NCBI RefSeq assembly: GCF_019456655.1
Contig: NZ_CP080332.1
Location: 1,922,001 to 1,986,000, forward strand
DNA: 64,000 nt
Source: Mycolicibacterium diernhoferi
Lineage (GTDB): Bacteria > Actinomycetota > Actinomycetes > Mycobacteriales > Mycobacteriaceae
Direction: 5' to 3'
This document shows, piece by piece, positions 18,805-27,576 of the stretch. The notes under the pieces were generated by a model. The model saw nothing but the letters and a program-made list of their open reading frames with translations. It did not search any database and had not been told where the DNA came from. The translations under genes and the position numbers were made by a program. The stretch's first letter is position 1. Each line of letters opens with the position of its first letter.

Positions 18805-19769
18805 ATGGGATTCTGCGTGTTCTGCGGTGCGGCACTGACCGACTACTCGCATTGTGGCTCGTGTGGAGCGGTGAAGGTCGGCGGCACCTGGCATGGGTCG
18901 GCGGCACCTGGCATGGGTCGGCGGCACCGATCGTCCGTGCTACCGGGGATAGCGGCTGGCGTCCTGATCCGACGGGGCGCCATGAAGGCCGGTACTTCGT
19001 GGGCGGGCAGGCGACGGACCTGGCCCGGGACGGTGACGTCGAGACCCTCGATCCGGTGGGCAAGCTGCAGATGGAAGGCGCTGTCGCACAAGCGGGGTCG
19101 CCGACTTCGAAGCCGACGAAGCGTACCGGCGGCAGGAGGTGGGCGGTGATCTCGGCGGCCGTGCTCGCGGTGGCGGTCGCCGGAGTGGGTGTCGCGGTGT
19201 ATCAGTACGTCAACCGCGAGCAGGTCAATCCCGATGAGGAGTACGTCAAGGCGTTGAAACAATCCGGTTATGCAGGGGAGTTCAACTCCGACGCCAATGC
19301 CGTCGCGCACGGTAAGCAGGTGTGCCGTCAGCTGAGCGAGGGCGCCCCGCAGCAGGGCATGCCCGCCGATGAGGTTGCGGTGCAGTACCTCTGCCCGGAG
19401 TTTGTCGAAGGGTTCCACGTCCTGGAGACGGCGACGATCACCGGAACCTTCACGCTCAACGACGACTCTCCCAGCACGTACTCACCATTGATCGAGGTCG
19501 ATGGATCCAGCTGCAAGGGGGCCGGCGGGTACAGCGATGTGAATCCGGGTACGCCGGTGACCGTCAAGAACGGCAAGGGAGAGATCCTCACGACGACGTA
19601 CCTGGAAGAGGGCCGGGGCGGTCGGTACATGTGCACCTTCGGGATCACCTTCGAGGTCACCGAGGGGGAGGATCGCTACGTGGTCAACGTCGGCCGCCGT
19701 GGTGAACTCAGCTTCTCGTTCGCGGAGCTGAAGTCGAACGGTGTGTCGTTGGTGCTGGGCGGAAGCTAG
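18805..19769 (+). pseudogene. Zinc-ribbon/DUF2510-like/membrane protein split by a 20-bp tandem duplication
   Basis: Frame 1 starts at ATG 18805 (MGFCVFCGAALTDYSHCGSC, a zinc ribbon) and runs into a 20-bp tandem repeat at 18876-18928, then stops at 19149. The rest of the protein is open in another frame: GWRPDPTGRHEGRYFVGGQ (DUF2510-like), a transmembrane helix (AVISAAVLAVAVAGVGVAVY), a DUF732-like block (EYVKALKQSGYAGEFNSDAN to QYLCPEFV), and a beta-rich end to 19769. Removing one 20-bp copy joins both parts into one uninterrupted frame of about 314 codons. So this is either a recent frameshift or a slippage-controlled gene. Some product could arise from internal starts. Confidence 0.8.
18876..18928 (+). 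repeat. 20-bp tandem repeat, about 2.6 copies, inside a coding region
   Basis: Unit GTCGGCGGCACCTGGCATGG at 18877-18896 and 18897-18916, with a partial third copy at 18917-18928. The copies are identical. Because 20 is not a multiple of 3, each gain or loss of a unit shifts the reading frame of the gene. Confidence 0.95.
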
Positions 19770-19829
19770 TTCCGCGGGGGAGTGCGTGCGCGCCTTCACA
19801 GGGTGGGCCGGGGATGGGTCGGTCAACAG

Positions 19830-19843
19830 AGCACTTTGGCCCT
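19830..19843 (+). promoter_or_regulatory. Weak DosR-like box upstream of the WS/DGAT gene
   Basis: AGCACTTTGGCCCT matches 9 of 14 core positions of the published DosR consensus GGGACTWWAGTCCC and lies about 47 bp before the ATG at 19890. In M. tuberculosis the triacylglycerol synthase Tgs1 is under DosR. Weak by itself. Confidence 0.3.
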
Positions 19844-19889
19844 GTCTTGCCATCGACGCGCACCGCTAGATTCGAACTCGGGAGTGTCG

Positions 19890-21254
19890 ATGAGCCATTA
19901 CATGCGAAGCACTGATGCGTTCACCTGGGCGATGGAGAGCGATCCGCGCCTGCGGTCGACTGTGGTCACCGTGCTCCTGCTGGAGAAGTCGCCGAATTGG
20001 GACCGCGTGCGCGACAGGATCAATCTGATCAGCCGCAAGCTGCCGATGTTTCGGCAACGGGTGGTGGAATCTCCGCTTCAGGGGGCCCCGCGGTGGGAGG
20101 ACGCCCCGGACTTCGATCTCGACTTCCACATCAGGCATGTCGCTTCGCCCGAACCGGGCACGCTCGACGGGGTGCTGGAGCTGGCGCGGGTCGCCGAGAT
20201 GGAGGACTTCGACCGGGCTCGCCCGCTGTGGGAGGTCATGCTGATCGACGGTCTCGACGACGGCGGGGCGGCGGTGGTGTGCAAATTCCACCATGCCCTC
20301 ACCGACGGTGTGGGCGGTGTGCAGATCGGGATGATCCTGTTCGACCTCTCCGAGCAGCCCGCAGACACCGAACCGCTTCCGCCTGCCCGGGCGGTGTCGG
20401 CGTCGCCGTGGTGGGGTGAGTACCGCAGCGTGCTGGGCCACGACGTGAAACTCGCTGCAACGACGGTGGCGGGAGCGCTGGCCGCGACCCCGGGACTTGT
20501 GTACAACAGCGTCCGCCGCCCGAAGTCGACCGTCGAATCCGCGGTGGCCACCGCCGCGTCGATCTACCGCACCGTCCGCCCGGTGACCCACACCGGGTCA
20601 CCCCTGATGACGGGCCGCACGCTGACCCGCCGTCTCGGGGTGCATCAGGTGCCACGACGTGCGCTGCGGGAGGCGGCGCACCGCGGCGGTGGGGCGCTCA
20701 ACGACGCGTTCGTCGCCGGGCTGGCCGGCGGGCTGCGGCTCTACCACGACGAGCACGGCGTCGAGGTGGGCGACCTGCATCTGACCATGCCGATCAGCCT
20801 GCGGACCGAGGACGACGAGATGGGTGGTAATCGAATCACGCTGATGCGCTTCGACGTACCGGTGGGAGTCGTCGACCCGGCCGAGCGCATCGCCGCGGTC
20901 CACCAGCAGACGGCCAAGGTGCGCCGGGAGAAGTCGCTGCCCTACACCGAGTGGATCGCGGGCGCGCTCAACCTGATGCCGCGCTGGTACATCGGCTCGA
21001 TCCTGCGCAACGTCGACTTCCTGGCCAGCGACGTTCCGGGGATTCCGGTGCCGGTATTCCTCGGCGGCGCCAGCCTGGTGATGCAGTACGCGTTCGGCCC
21101 GACCATCGGCGCGGCCGTCAACGTGACGTTGCTCAGTTACGTCGACACCTGCTCCCTGGGCATCGACGTCGACACCGGTGCGATACCGGATTTCGAGGTC
21201 TTCCACGAATGCCTCGTCGCGGGTTTCGACGAGGTGCTGGCGTTGGCTGCCTGA
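19890..21254 (+). CDS. WS/DGAT wax-ester synthase/diacylglycerol acyltransferase
   Basis: 454 residues. The active-site motif HHALTDG (HHxxxDG) is at about residues 137-143, inside CKFHHALTDGVGGVQIGMIL. Family features elsewhere include DFDRARPLWEVMLIDGL before it, then LNDAFVAGLAGGLRLY, MPISLRTEDDEMGGNR and a late NVTLLSYVDTCSLGIDVD. The enzyme transfers acyl-CoA to diacylglycerol or a fatty alcohol, making storage triacylglycerol or wax at the membrane. Start 19890 (MSHYMRSTDAF) has GGGAG 6 nt upstream. It is convergent with the GH65 gene, with 31 bp between stops. Confidence 0.93.
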   Translation: MSHYMRSTDAFTWAMESDPRLRSTVVTVLLLEKSPNWDRVRDRINLISRKLPMFRQRVVESPLQGAPRWEDAPDFDLDFHIRHVASPEPGTLDGVLELARVAEMEDFDRARPLWEVMLIDGLDDGGAAVVCKFHHALTDGVGGVQIGMILFDLSEQPADTEPLPPARAVSASPWWGEYRSVLGHDVKLAATTVAGALAATPGLVYNSVRRPKSTVESAVATAASIYRTVRPVTHTGSPLMTGRTLTRRLGVHQVPRRALREAAHRGGGALNDAFVAGLAGGLRLYHDEHGVEVGDLHLTMPISLRTEDDEMGGNRITLMRFDVPVGVVDPAERIAAVHQQTAKVRREKSLPYTEWIAGALNLMPRWYIGSILRNVDFLASDVPGIPVPVFLGGASLVMQYAFGPTIGAAVNVTLLSYVDTCSLGIDVDTGAIPDFEVFHECLVAGFDEVLALAA

Positions 21255-21285
21255 CGGGGTCAGAAGTCGGCGGTGTCAGCCCTCG

Positions 21286-24200
21286 TCAATCCGGGAACCG
21301 GACGGTGGTCCCGGGCATCAGTTTGACGACCCGACCGCGACACTCCACGTCGATCCCGGCCGCATGGCGCGGATCCACGCTGATGATCACGCCCTTACCG
21401 CTGACCCGCAGGTGCAGGTGCAGCCCGCGGTAGTGGATCGGAATGACCAGCACACCAAGGGATTCCGGCCAGTACGGGGAGAGGATGAGGCGATCGGACC
21501 GGGTCTCCAGGCCGGTGAAGCAGCGCTGCATGAGATCGACGGTGCCCGCCATGGCCGCCAGGTGAACACCCTCGGACGTGGTGCCGCCCTGGATATCGGA
21601 GACATCTGATTTCAGCGCCTGTTGGAAGAACTCCAGGGCGCGATCGCGGTTGGCCCTGGCCAGCACCCAGGTGTGCACGACGCCGCTGAGCGTGGACCCG
21701 TGCGAGGTGCGGGCCAGGTAATAGTCGACCATTGCCGGCACCTGCTCGGGCAGGAGGCGATAGCCGAGCCGGTCGAGCAGCTCGCGCAGCTCATCCGCCG
21801 AGAGCAGGTAGAGCAGCATGAGCACGTCGGCCTGCTTGGATGCCTTGTAGCGGTTGACATCGTCGTCCTCGGCCTCCAAGATGCGGTCCAGCCGCTGGAT
21901 GTTGCCGTACTGCCGGCGAAGGCGGCCCCAATCCAGCTCGGCGAGATCGCCGTAGCCCTCGAACTGGCTGATGACCCCGTCGTGGAACGGGACGTACATC
22001 CGCCGGCTCACCTGCTCCCAGTGCGCCAGCTCGGCGCTGTGCAGCCCGAGTGACTCCAGCAGGTCGAGTCGGTTGGGCAAGGGCAGCAGATTCAGTGCGT
22101 CGAGCGCACGCATGATCACCCAGACCGCCATGACGTTGGTGTAGGCGTTGTTGTCGATACCGTCGTAGGGGGCCGTGGGGTAGCCGGAGTGGAATTCGTC
22201 CGGCCCGATCACACCCTTGATCTCGAAGCGTTCCCGCTCGTCGTCGTAACCCGCCAGGCTGACGAAGAACCGCGCGACCTCGACGATCAGCTCGGCGCCG
22301 TAGTCGATCAGATAGGCGAGGTCGCCGGTGACCTGATAGAACTTCCACGCGCTGTAGGCGACGGCGACGCCGATGTGGTGTGCCCGGGCGCTGGCGTCCG
22401 GATTCCAGCGGCCGCTGCGCGGATTCAGGTGCAGCCGTTGACTTTCCTCGCGCCCGTCGCTACCGGACTGCCAGGGAAACATCGCGCCCGCATGGCCGGC
22501 TGCTCGGGCGGCGTGCCGGGCCTCGGGCAGGCGCCGGTAACGGTAGGCCAGTAGCGACCTGGTGATCATCGGGAACCGCAGGTTCAGGACGGGGAAGATG
22601 AACAACTCATCCCAGAAGATGTGCCCGCGATAGGCCTCCCCGTGCAGTCCGCGGGCCGGCACCCCGACGTCGAGGTCCGCGGTGTTCGGTGACACCGTCT
22701 GCAGCAGATGCAGCAGATGCAGGCGCAGGATCCGCACTTCGTCGGAGAAGTCGTCGAACTCGATGGACAACCGCTCCCACAGGTGCGTCCATGCGGTCAG
22801 GTGTCCGTCCAGCACCTCGGCGAACCGGCCGAGCCGAGCCAGCCCGCGCTGGGCGTCGACCCCCGGTTCGGAGGTGGCGACATCGCGGCCGGTGTGTACG
22901 GTGACGAGCTTCTCGACCGTCACCGTCTCGCCGGTTGACAGCTGCACCGCGATGTCGTGACCGATTTCGGCGGCCTGGTCGAACAGCGCGAAGGCCACGG
23001 GCACCGGTGCCCCGTCCCGCCAGACGGTGGTGCGCGCGGCCATCGCCACCGGAATGCGGGACTGGTTGGTCTGCACGCTCAGCAGCACTGAATCATCGGC
23101 GATCTCACGGGTTTCCACCGACCCGAGATGCTGGTTGGCCAGGTCCCGGTAGCGCTCCACCAGCGAATTCTTCACGTTGCCGTCGAGGGTGGAGCGAAAC
23201 TCGATGGTCCCCGACCAGTCCTCGGCGCGCACCGTCGTCTCCAACGCCCCGACGTGGGGCAGGTGCATGGCCACGAACCGGCGCTGTCGCAGCGCGCTGG
23301 CCCGGCCGGCCTTGTCACGGAAGCGCACCTCGCGGGTCAGCACCGCGGCACGCAGGTCGAGGGTCTGGTGGTACGACAGGACGGTGACCGCGTCGATGTC
23401 GAACCAGTCGCCGCCGTCGATACGGAACGTCAACGCAAGCCAATTCGGCAGGTTGACCAGACTCTCGTTGTCGATCTCGGTGCCCGACACGTTGTCGACC
23501 AGCCGGTTGAACACCCCTGCCACATAGGTGCCCGGATAGTGCACCTGCCCGGCCTTCGACTCGGGCGCGGCGCCCCGGGTGGCGAAGCAGCCGTTGCCGA
23601 CCGTACACAGTGCCTCACGGAGCTTCTCGTTCTGCGGGTCGTATCCGTCGAAGACGTAGTCCCAGGCCTTGTCCGCCACCTCGTGCTGGAATGACAGCCA
23701 CTGGGAACCCCGTTCGATGAACTCGCGCACCTGATCCGGGCTCTGCAGGCTGAAATGTGCGGCCGTCTTGCGGTCGCTGTCCTCGTCGTGTCGGACGACG
23801 ATCCCGACGCCGTCGAACCGGATTGCATCGAAGGCGTCCTCGTCGGTGAGGTCGTCGCCGATGTAGATCGGCAGCAGGGAGTCCGACGGGTCGATGCGCT
23901 CGCGGATCCAGGCCAGGGTGGTGCCCTTGTCCCAGTCGACGTCGGGCCGCAGTTCGACGAGCATCCGCCCGCTGGTCACCCGCAGCCCCAATTGCGCGCC
24001 GAGTTGTTTTGTGGCAGAGATGATCGCGTTGACATTCTCCGGCGCTACCTCGCGGTAGTGCACCGCGACGGCGAAGCGCTTGTGCTCGATGCGCGCGCCG
24101 GGAACCCGGGCCAGGGTCTGACCCAGGTCGGCGGCGGCCTGCTCGAGGATGGGGACGAACACGGCGGCGGCATCGTTGCTGTGGTAGGCGCCGTCTGGCG

Positions 24201-24963
24201 CCGTCAACTCGAACCCGTGGCTGCCGGCGTACCAGAGGCCGGAGACACCGACTCGGTCGCGGACATCCGCGAGGTCACGCCCGCTCACGATGGCCACCGG
24301 GCACAGTCCGGAGAGGAGCTCGAGCGCCTCGGCAACACCATCGACGAGCCTGGCCGCGGCGGGGTCCGAGACGATGGGCGACAGCGTTCCGTCGAAGTCC
24401 AGGAACAGCGCCGACTTGCGTGCGGTGGTGGTGCCGATCAACTGGCCGTAGGAACCCACCGCATTCGGCAGCTCCGAGATGCGCCGGTCTCCGGTGCGGA
24501 CGGCGATGTCGGCGAGGCGGTCGAGCACGACGTCGGCGCCGTGGCGGGTCAACTCGTCGGGACCGCCGGCCCCGTCGATACCGACCACGAGCGCGAACCC
24601 GCCCTGGCGGCCTGCCGCCACCCCGGCGGCCGAGTTCTCCACGACGACACACCGCTGCGGCCGCACCCCGAGGCGGCCGGCGGCCTCCAGAAGTACTGTG
24701 GGATCGGGTGTTTCGACGGTGCCGCGGGCGCCGTCGCTGCCGTCGATGCAGACGTCGAACAGATCATCGATCCCGGCGGCCACCAGGGCCTTGCGGCACT
24801 GCGGGCTGGACGAGTAGACGGCCACCTCGACCCCGACGGTCCGGAGTTTGCGGGTCAGGTCGACGGTCGCCCCGAAGATCGGCACATCGCTGGTCAGCGC
24901 ACCGTCGAGGTCGAGCAGCACCGCGTCGTGATAGCGGGGATCGATCGTGACCGGCAGTTTCAT
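21286..24963 (-). CDS. otsB1: HAD - trehalose-6-phosphatase - GH65 tri-domain protein (OtsB1-like)
   Basis: 1225 residues in three parts, like Rv2006/OtsB1. Residues 1 to about 215 are a HAD hydrolase (VLLDLDGALTSD, then VVVENSAAGVAAGRQGG), beta-phosphoglucomutase-like. About 225-480 is an OtsB trehalose-6-phosphate phosphatase (LFLDFDGTLSPI, VSGRDL, YIGDDLTDEDAF). About 490-1225 is glycoside hydrolase family 65, with KGVIGPDEFH carrying the catalytic Glu near 922 and the phosphate-site loop TSHGSTLSG near 1087, which suggests a phosphorylase. The set could release and then cleave trehalose phosphorolytically and handle the sugar phosphate. The ATG overlaps the ppsA stop as ATGA. Activity of each domain is inferred. 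Confidence 0.88.
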   Translation of the reverse strand: MKLPVTIDPRYHDAVLLDLDGALTSDVPIFGATVDLTRKLRTVGVEVAVYSSSPQCRKALVAAGIDDLFDVCIDGSDGARGTVETPDPTVLLEAAGRLGVRPQRCVVVENSAAGVAAGRQGGFALVVGIDGAGGPDELTRHGADVVLDRLADIAVRTGDRRISELPNAVGSYGQLIGTTTARKSALFLDFDGTLSPIVSDPAAARLVDGVAEALELLSGLCPVAIVSGRDLADVRDRVGVSGLWYAGSHGFELTAPDGAYHSNDAAAVFVPILEQAAADLGQTLARVPGARIEHKRFAVAVHYREVAPENVNAIISATKQLGAQLGLRVTSGRMLVELRPDVDWDKGTTLAWIRERIDPSDSLLPIYIGDDLTDEDAFDAIRFDGVGIVVRHDEDSDRKTAAHFSLQSPDQVREFIERGSQWLSFQHEVADKAWDYVFDGYDPQNEKLREALCTVGNGCFATRGAAPESKAGQVHYPGTYVAGVFNRLVDNVSGTEIDNESLVNLPNWLALTFRIDGGDWFDIDAVTVLSYHQTLDLRAAVLTREVRFRDKAGRASALRQRRFVAMHLPHVGALETTVRAEDWSGTIEFRSTLDGNVKNSLVERYRDLANQHLGSVETREIADDSVLLSVQTNQSRIPVAMAARTTVWRDGAPVPVAFALFDQAAEIGHDIAVQLSTGETVTVEKLVTVHTGRDVATSEPGVDAQRGLARLGRFAEVLDGHLTAWTHLWERLSIEFDDFSDEVRILRLHLLHLLQTVSPNTADLDVGVPARGLHGEAYRGHIFWDELFIFPVLNLRFPMITRSLLAYRYRRLPEARHAARAAGHAGAMFPWQSGSDGREESQRLHLNPRSGRWNPDASARAHHIGVAVAYSAWKFYQVTGDLAYLIDYGAELIVEVARFFVSLAGYDDERERFEIKGVIGPDEFHSGYPTAPYDGIDNNAYTNVMAVWVIMRALDALNLLPLPNRLDLLESLGLHSAELAHWEQVSRRMYVPFHDGVISQFEGYGDLAELDWGRLRRQYGNIQRLDRILEAEDDDVNRYKASKQADVLMLLYLLSADELRELLDRLGYRLLPEQVPAMVDYYLARTSHGSTLSGVVHTWVLARANRDRALEFFQQALKSDVSDIQGGTTSEGVHLAAMAGTVDLMQRCFTGLETRSDRLILSPYWPESLGVLVIPIHYRGLHLHLRVSGKGVIISVDPRHAAGIDVECRGRVVKLMPGTTVRFPD

Positions 24964-27362
24964 GACGCCGATGAGGGCAGCAGCTGTTGTTCCAGCTCCA
25001 GCACTTGGCGGGTGGTCCTCACCACCGTGTCCGGATTCAGGCTCATCGAGTCGATGCCGATCCGGACCAGGAACTCGGCCATGTCCGGGTAATCCGACGG
25101 CGCCTGCCCGCAAAGCCCCGAGTGAATCCCGTTGCGGCGGCAGCCCTCGACGGCCAACCGGATCATCTCCTTGACGCCGTCATCGCGCTCGTCGTAGTCG
25201 AAGGCCACGATTTCACTGTCGCGGTCGACCCCCAGGGTGAGCTGGGTCAGGTCATTGGAACCGATGGAGAAGCCGTCGAAACGGCCGGCGAACTGATCGA
25301 TCAGGATCACGTTGTTCGGGATCTCGCACATCGCGTACACCTTGAGCCCGTTCTCGCCGCGGCGCAGGCCGAGGTCGGCCATCGTCTGCAGGACCAGGTC
25401 CGCCTCACTGACCCGTCGTACGAACGGGAGCATCAGGATGACGTTCGTCAGGCCCATCTCGTCGCGCACGCGCCGCATGGCGCGGCATTCCAGCGCGAAC
25501 CCCTCGGCGTAGGCTGGGTGCGCATAGCGCGAGGCGCCGCGGAAGCCGAGCATCGGGTTGCTCTCGGCCGGTTCGAATCCGGCGCCGCCGAGCAGGCTGG
25601 CGTACTCGTTGGTCTTGAAGTCCGACATCCGCACCACGACCGGCTTCGGCCAGAAGGCGGCGGCAATGGTGCCGATGCCCTCGGAGAGGCGCTCCACGAA
25701 ATACGTGCCGCCGTCGGGGTAGCCCAGCGTGAGCCGGTCGATCGTCCGGCGCGCCTCGGGGTCGTCGACCCGGTCGGGATGCAGCAGGGCCAGCGGGTGC
25801 ACCTTGATGTACTCGCTGATGATGAACTCCATCCGGGCAAGTCCGACCCCGTCGTTGGGCAGGAACGACGTCTTGAACGCGAGGTCGGGGTTGCCCAGGT
25901 TGAGCATGATCTGCGTGCGCGGACGGGGCAGATCGCCGATCTCGGTGCGATCCACCTGGAAATCCAACGCGCCCTGGTACACCCGGCCGGTGTCGCCCTC
26001 GGCGCACGACACCGTCGCCGCCGCGCCGTCGGGCACGCTGGTGGTGGCGTCGCCGGTGCCGACCACGGCGGGGATGCCGAGTTCGCGCGCGATGATCGAG
26101 GCGTGGCAGGTCCGCCCGCCGCGGTTGGTGACGATCGCCGCGGCGGTCTTCATGACCGGCTCCCAGTCGGGCGTGGTGGTGTCGGAGACCAGCACCTCAC
26201 CCGGTTTGAAATCCGAGAGTTGCGCCTGGTTCTCGATTCGTCGCACCGTGCCCGACGCGATCCGTTCGCCGACCGCACGCCCCTCGGCCAGAATCTCGCC
26301 GCGCCCCCGGAGCACGTAGGACTCCAGCGTGGTCGCGCTCTGCTGGGAGACCACGGTCTCCGGACGGGCCTGCACGATGTAGAGCTTTCCGTCGAGACCG
26401 TCCTTGGCCCACTCCATGTCCATCGGCCGTCCGTAGTGATCCTCGATGGTGCAGGCGTAGCCGGCGAGTTCCAGGATGTCGGAATCGGTGAGGCAGAACC
26501 GCGCGCGGTCGGATTTGGGTGTGGGGATGTTGCGCGTGGTGTTCTTGGTCTCGCCCTCGACGAGGATCATCTTCACCGCCTTGTCGCCGAGGTGTCGGCG
26601 CAATACCGCGCGGTGACCGGCCGCATAGGTCGGCTTGTGGACATAGAACTCGTCGGGGTCGACGGCGCCCTGAACCACGTTCTCGCCCAAACCGTAGGCG
26701 CCGGTGATGAAAACGGCGTCGCGGAAGCCCGATTCGGTGTCGATGGAAAACATCACGCCCGAGGACGAGATATCCGAGCGCACCATCTTCATGACGGCGA
26801 TCGACAGCGAAACCCTGAATTGGTCGAAGCCCTGGTCGATTCGGTAGTGGATGGCGCGATCGGTGAACAGGCTGGCGAAACAACGGCGGCATGTCTCGAG
26901 CAGGCTCTCGTCGCCCTTGATGTTGAGGAACGAATCCTGTTGCCCGGCGAAGCTGGCGGTCGGCAGGTCCTCCGCGGTGGCGGAGCTCCGCACGGCGAGG
27001 CTGACCTCCTCGCCGTACTCCTGCTGCAGGGTGCGGTAGCCCCGTAGAATCTCCGCGGCCAGGTCATCGGGGAGGCCGGCGCCGTAGACGATCTCCCGGG
27101 CGCGCTTGGCCTTGCGGGCCAGCGCGGCGACGTCGTCGGGGTCGATGTCGTCGAGCTCGGCGTGCAGGCGGTCCCAGGCACCCGCCTCGTCCAGCATGTG
27201 TCGATAGGCGGCCGCGGTGATGGCGAACCCGTGCGGCACCCGGACACCGTGCTCGGAGAGCTTCTGGAACATCTCGCCCAGCGAGGCGTTCTTGCCGCCG
27301 ACCAGCGGCACGTCCTCGATCCCGAAGTCCTCGAAGAAGCGGACGAATCCCCGTGTACCCAT
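24960..27362 (-). CDS. ppsA: Phosphoenolpyruvate synthase (pyruvate, water dikinase)
   Basis: 800 residues, normal length. The N-terminal ATP-grasp domain (VGGKNASLGEMFQKL; SLAVRSSATAEDLPTASFAG) is followed by the swivelling phosphohistidine domain GGRTCHASIIARELGIPAVVG (His about 419) and the C-terminal PEP/pyruvate barrel (LARMEFIISEY, NPMLGFRGASRY, GSNDLTQLTLGVDRD, GLCGQAPSDYPD). It converts pyruvate, ATP and water to PEP, AMP and phosphate for gluconeogenesis. The start MGTRGFVRFF at 27362 has GGGAGG 8 nt upstream. It is first in an operon with the HAD-OtsB-GH65 gene (ATGA overlap), linking PEP formation with trehalose metabolism. Confidence 0.94.
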   Translation of the reverse strand: MGTRGFVRFFEDFGIEDVPLVGGKNASLGEMFQKLSEHGVRVPHGFAITAAAYRHMLDEAGAWDRLHAELDDIDPDDVAALARKAKRAREIVYGAGLPDDLAAEILRGYRTLQQEYGEEVSLAVRSSATAEDLPTASFAGQQDSFLNIKGDESLLETCRRCFASLFTDRAIHYRIDQGFDQFRVSLSIAVMKMVRSDISSSGVMFSIDTESGFRDAVFITGAYGLGENVVQGAVDPDEFYVHKPTYAAGHRAVLRRHLGDKAVKMILVEGETKNTTRNIPTPKSDRARFCLTDSDILELAGYACTIEDHYGRPMDMEWAKDGLDGKLYIVQARPETVVSQQSATTLESYVLRGRGEILAEGRAVGERIASGTVRRIENQAQLSDFKPGEVLVSDTTTPDWEPVMKTAAAIVTNRGGRTCHASIIARELGIPAVVGTGDATTSVPDGAAATVSCAEGDTGRVYQGALDFQVDRTEIGDLPRPRTQIMLNLGNPDLAFKTSFLPNDGVGLARMEFIISEYIKVHPLALLHPDRVDDPEARRTIDRLTLGYPDGGTYFVERLSEGIGTIAAAFWPKPVVVRMSDFKTNEYASLLGGAGFEPAESNPMLGFRGASRYAHPAYAEGFALECRAMRRVRDEMGLTNVILMLPFVRRVSEADLVLQTMADLGLRRGENGLKVYAMCEIPNNVILIDQFAGRFDGFSIGSNDLTQLTLGVDRDSEIVAFDYDERDDGVKEMIRLAVEGCRRNGIHSGLCGQAPSDYPDMAEFLVRIGIDSMSLNPDTVVRTTRQVLELEQQLLPSSAS

Positions 27363-27420
27363 GATCTGGCCTCCCGTTACCCGCTGGGAATGCCAACGTC
27401 GCATGGCGTGACATCGCAGC

Positions 27421-27440
27421 GCCAGGGCCGAAGGTCCTAT
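27421..27440 (-). promoter_or_regulatory. DosR-like box upstream of ppsA
   Basis: On the coding strand of ppsA the site reads ATAGGACCTTCGGCCCTGGC; its core AGGACCTTCGGCCC matches 10 of 14 positions of GGGACTWWAGTCCC, including the GGAC and CCC blocks. It lies about 60-78 bp before the ATG. Two further inverted repeats, GGTCC-N7-GGACC (27433-27449) and CGGTCCC-N11-GGGACCG (27478-27502), lie beside it. Hypoxia/redox control is inferred. Confidence 0.45.
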
Positions 27441-27576
27441 GGATGGACCCTGGTGGGGAGGTCTGGGTGGCCGAGGTCGGTCCCACGTGTAGGACGGGAC
27501 CGTGCCGGTGTTCTAGGGCCGGTGGTCGGGGGAGCGCCGGATCGATCCCGGGCATTACGTCCGGGTCAGGTAAGCG

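Noticed and set aside
18805-19769. Programmed ribosomal frameshift explanation for the split zinc-ribbon gene
   Set aside because: The exact 20-bp duplication explains the frame change fully, and no slippery heptamer or pseudoknot was seen.
24987-27047. 686-aa open frame on the plus strand
   Set aside because: Antisense shadow of ppsA, created by high third-position GC.
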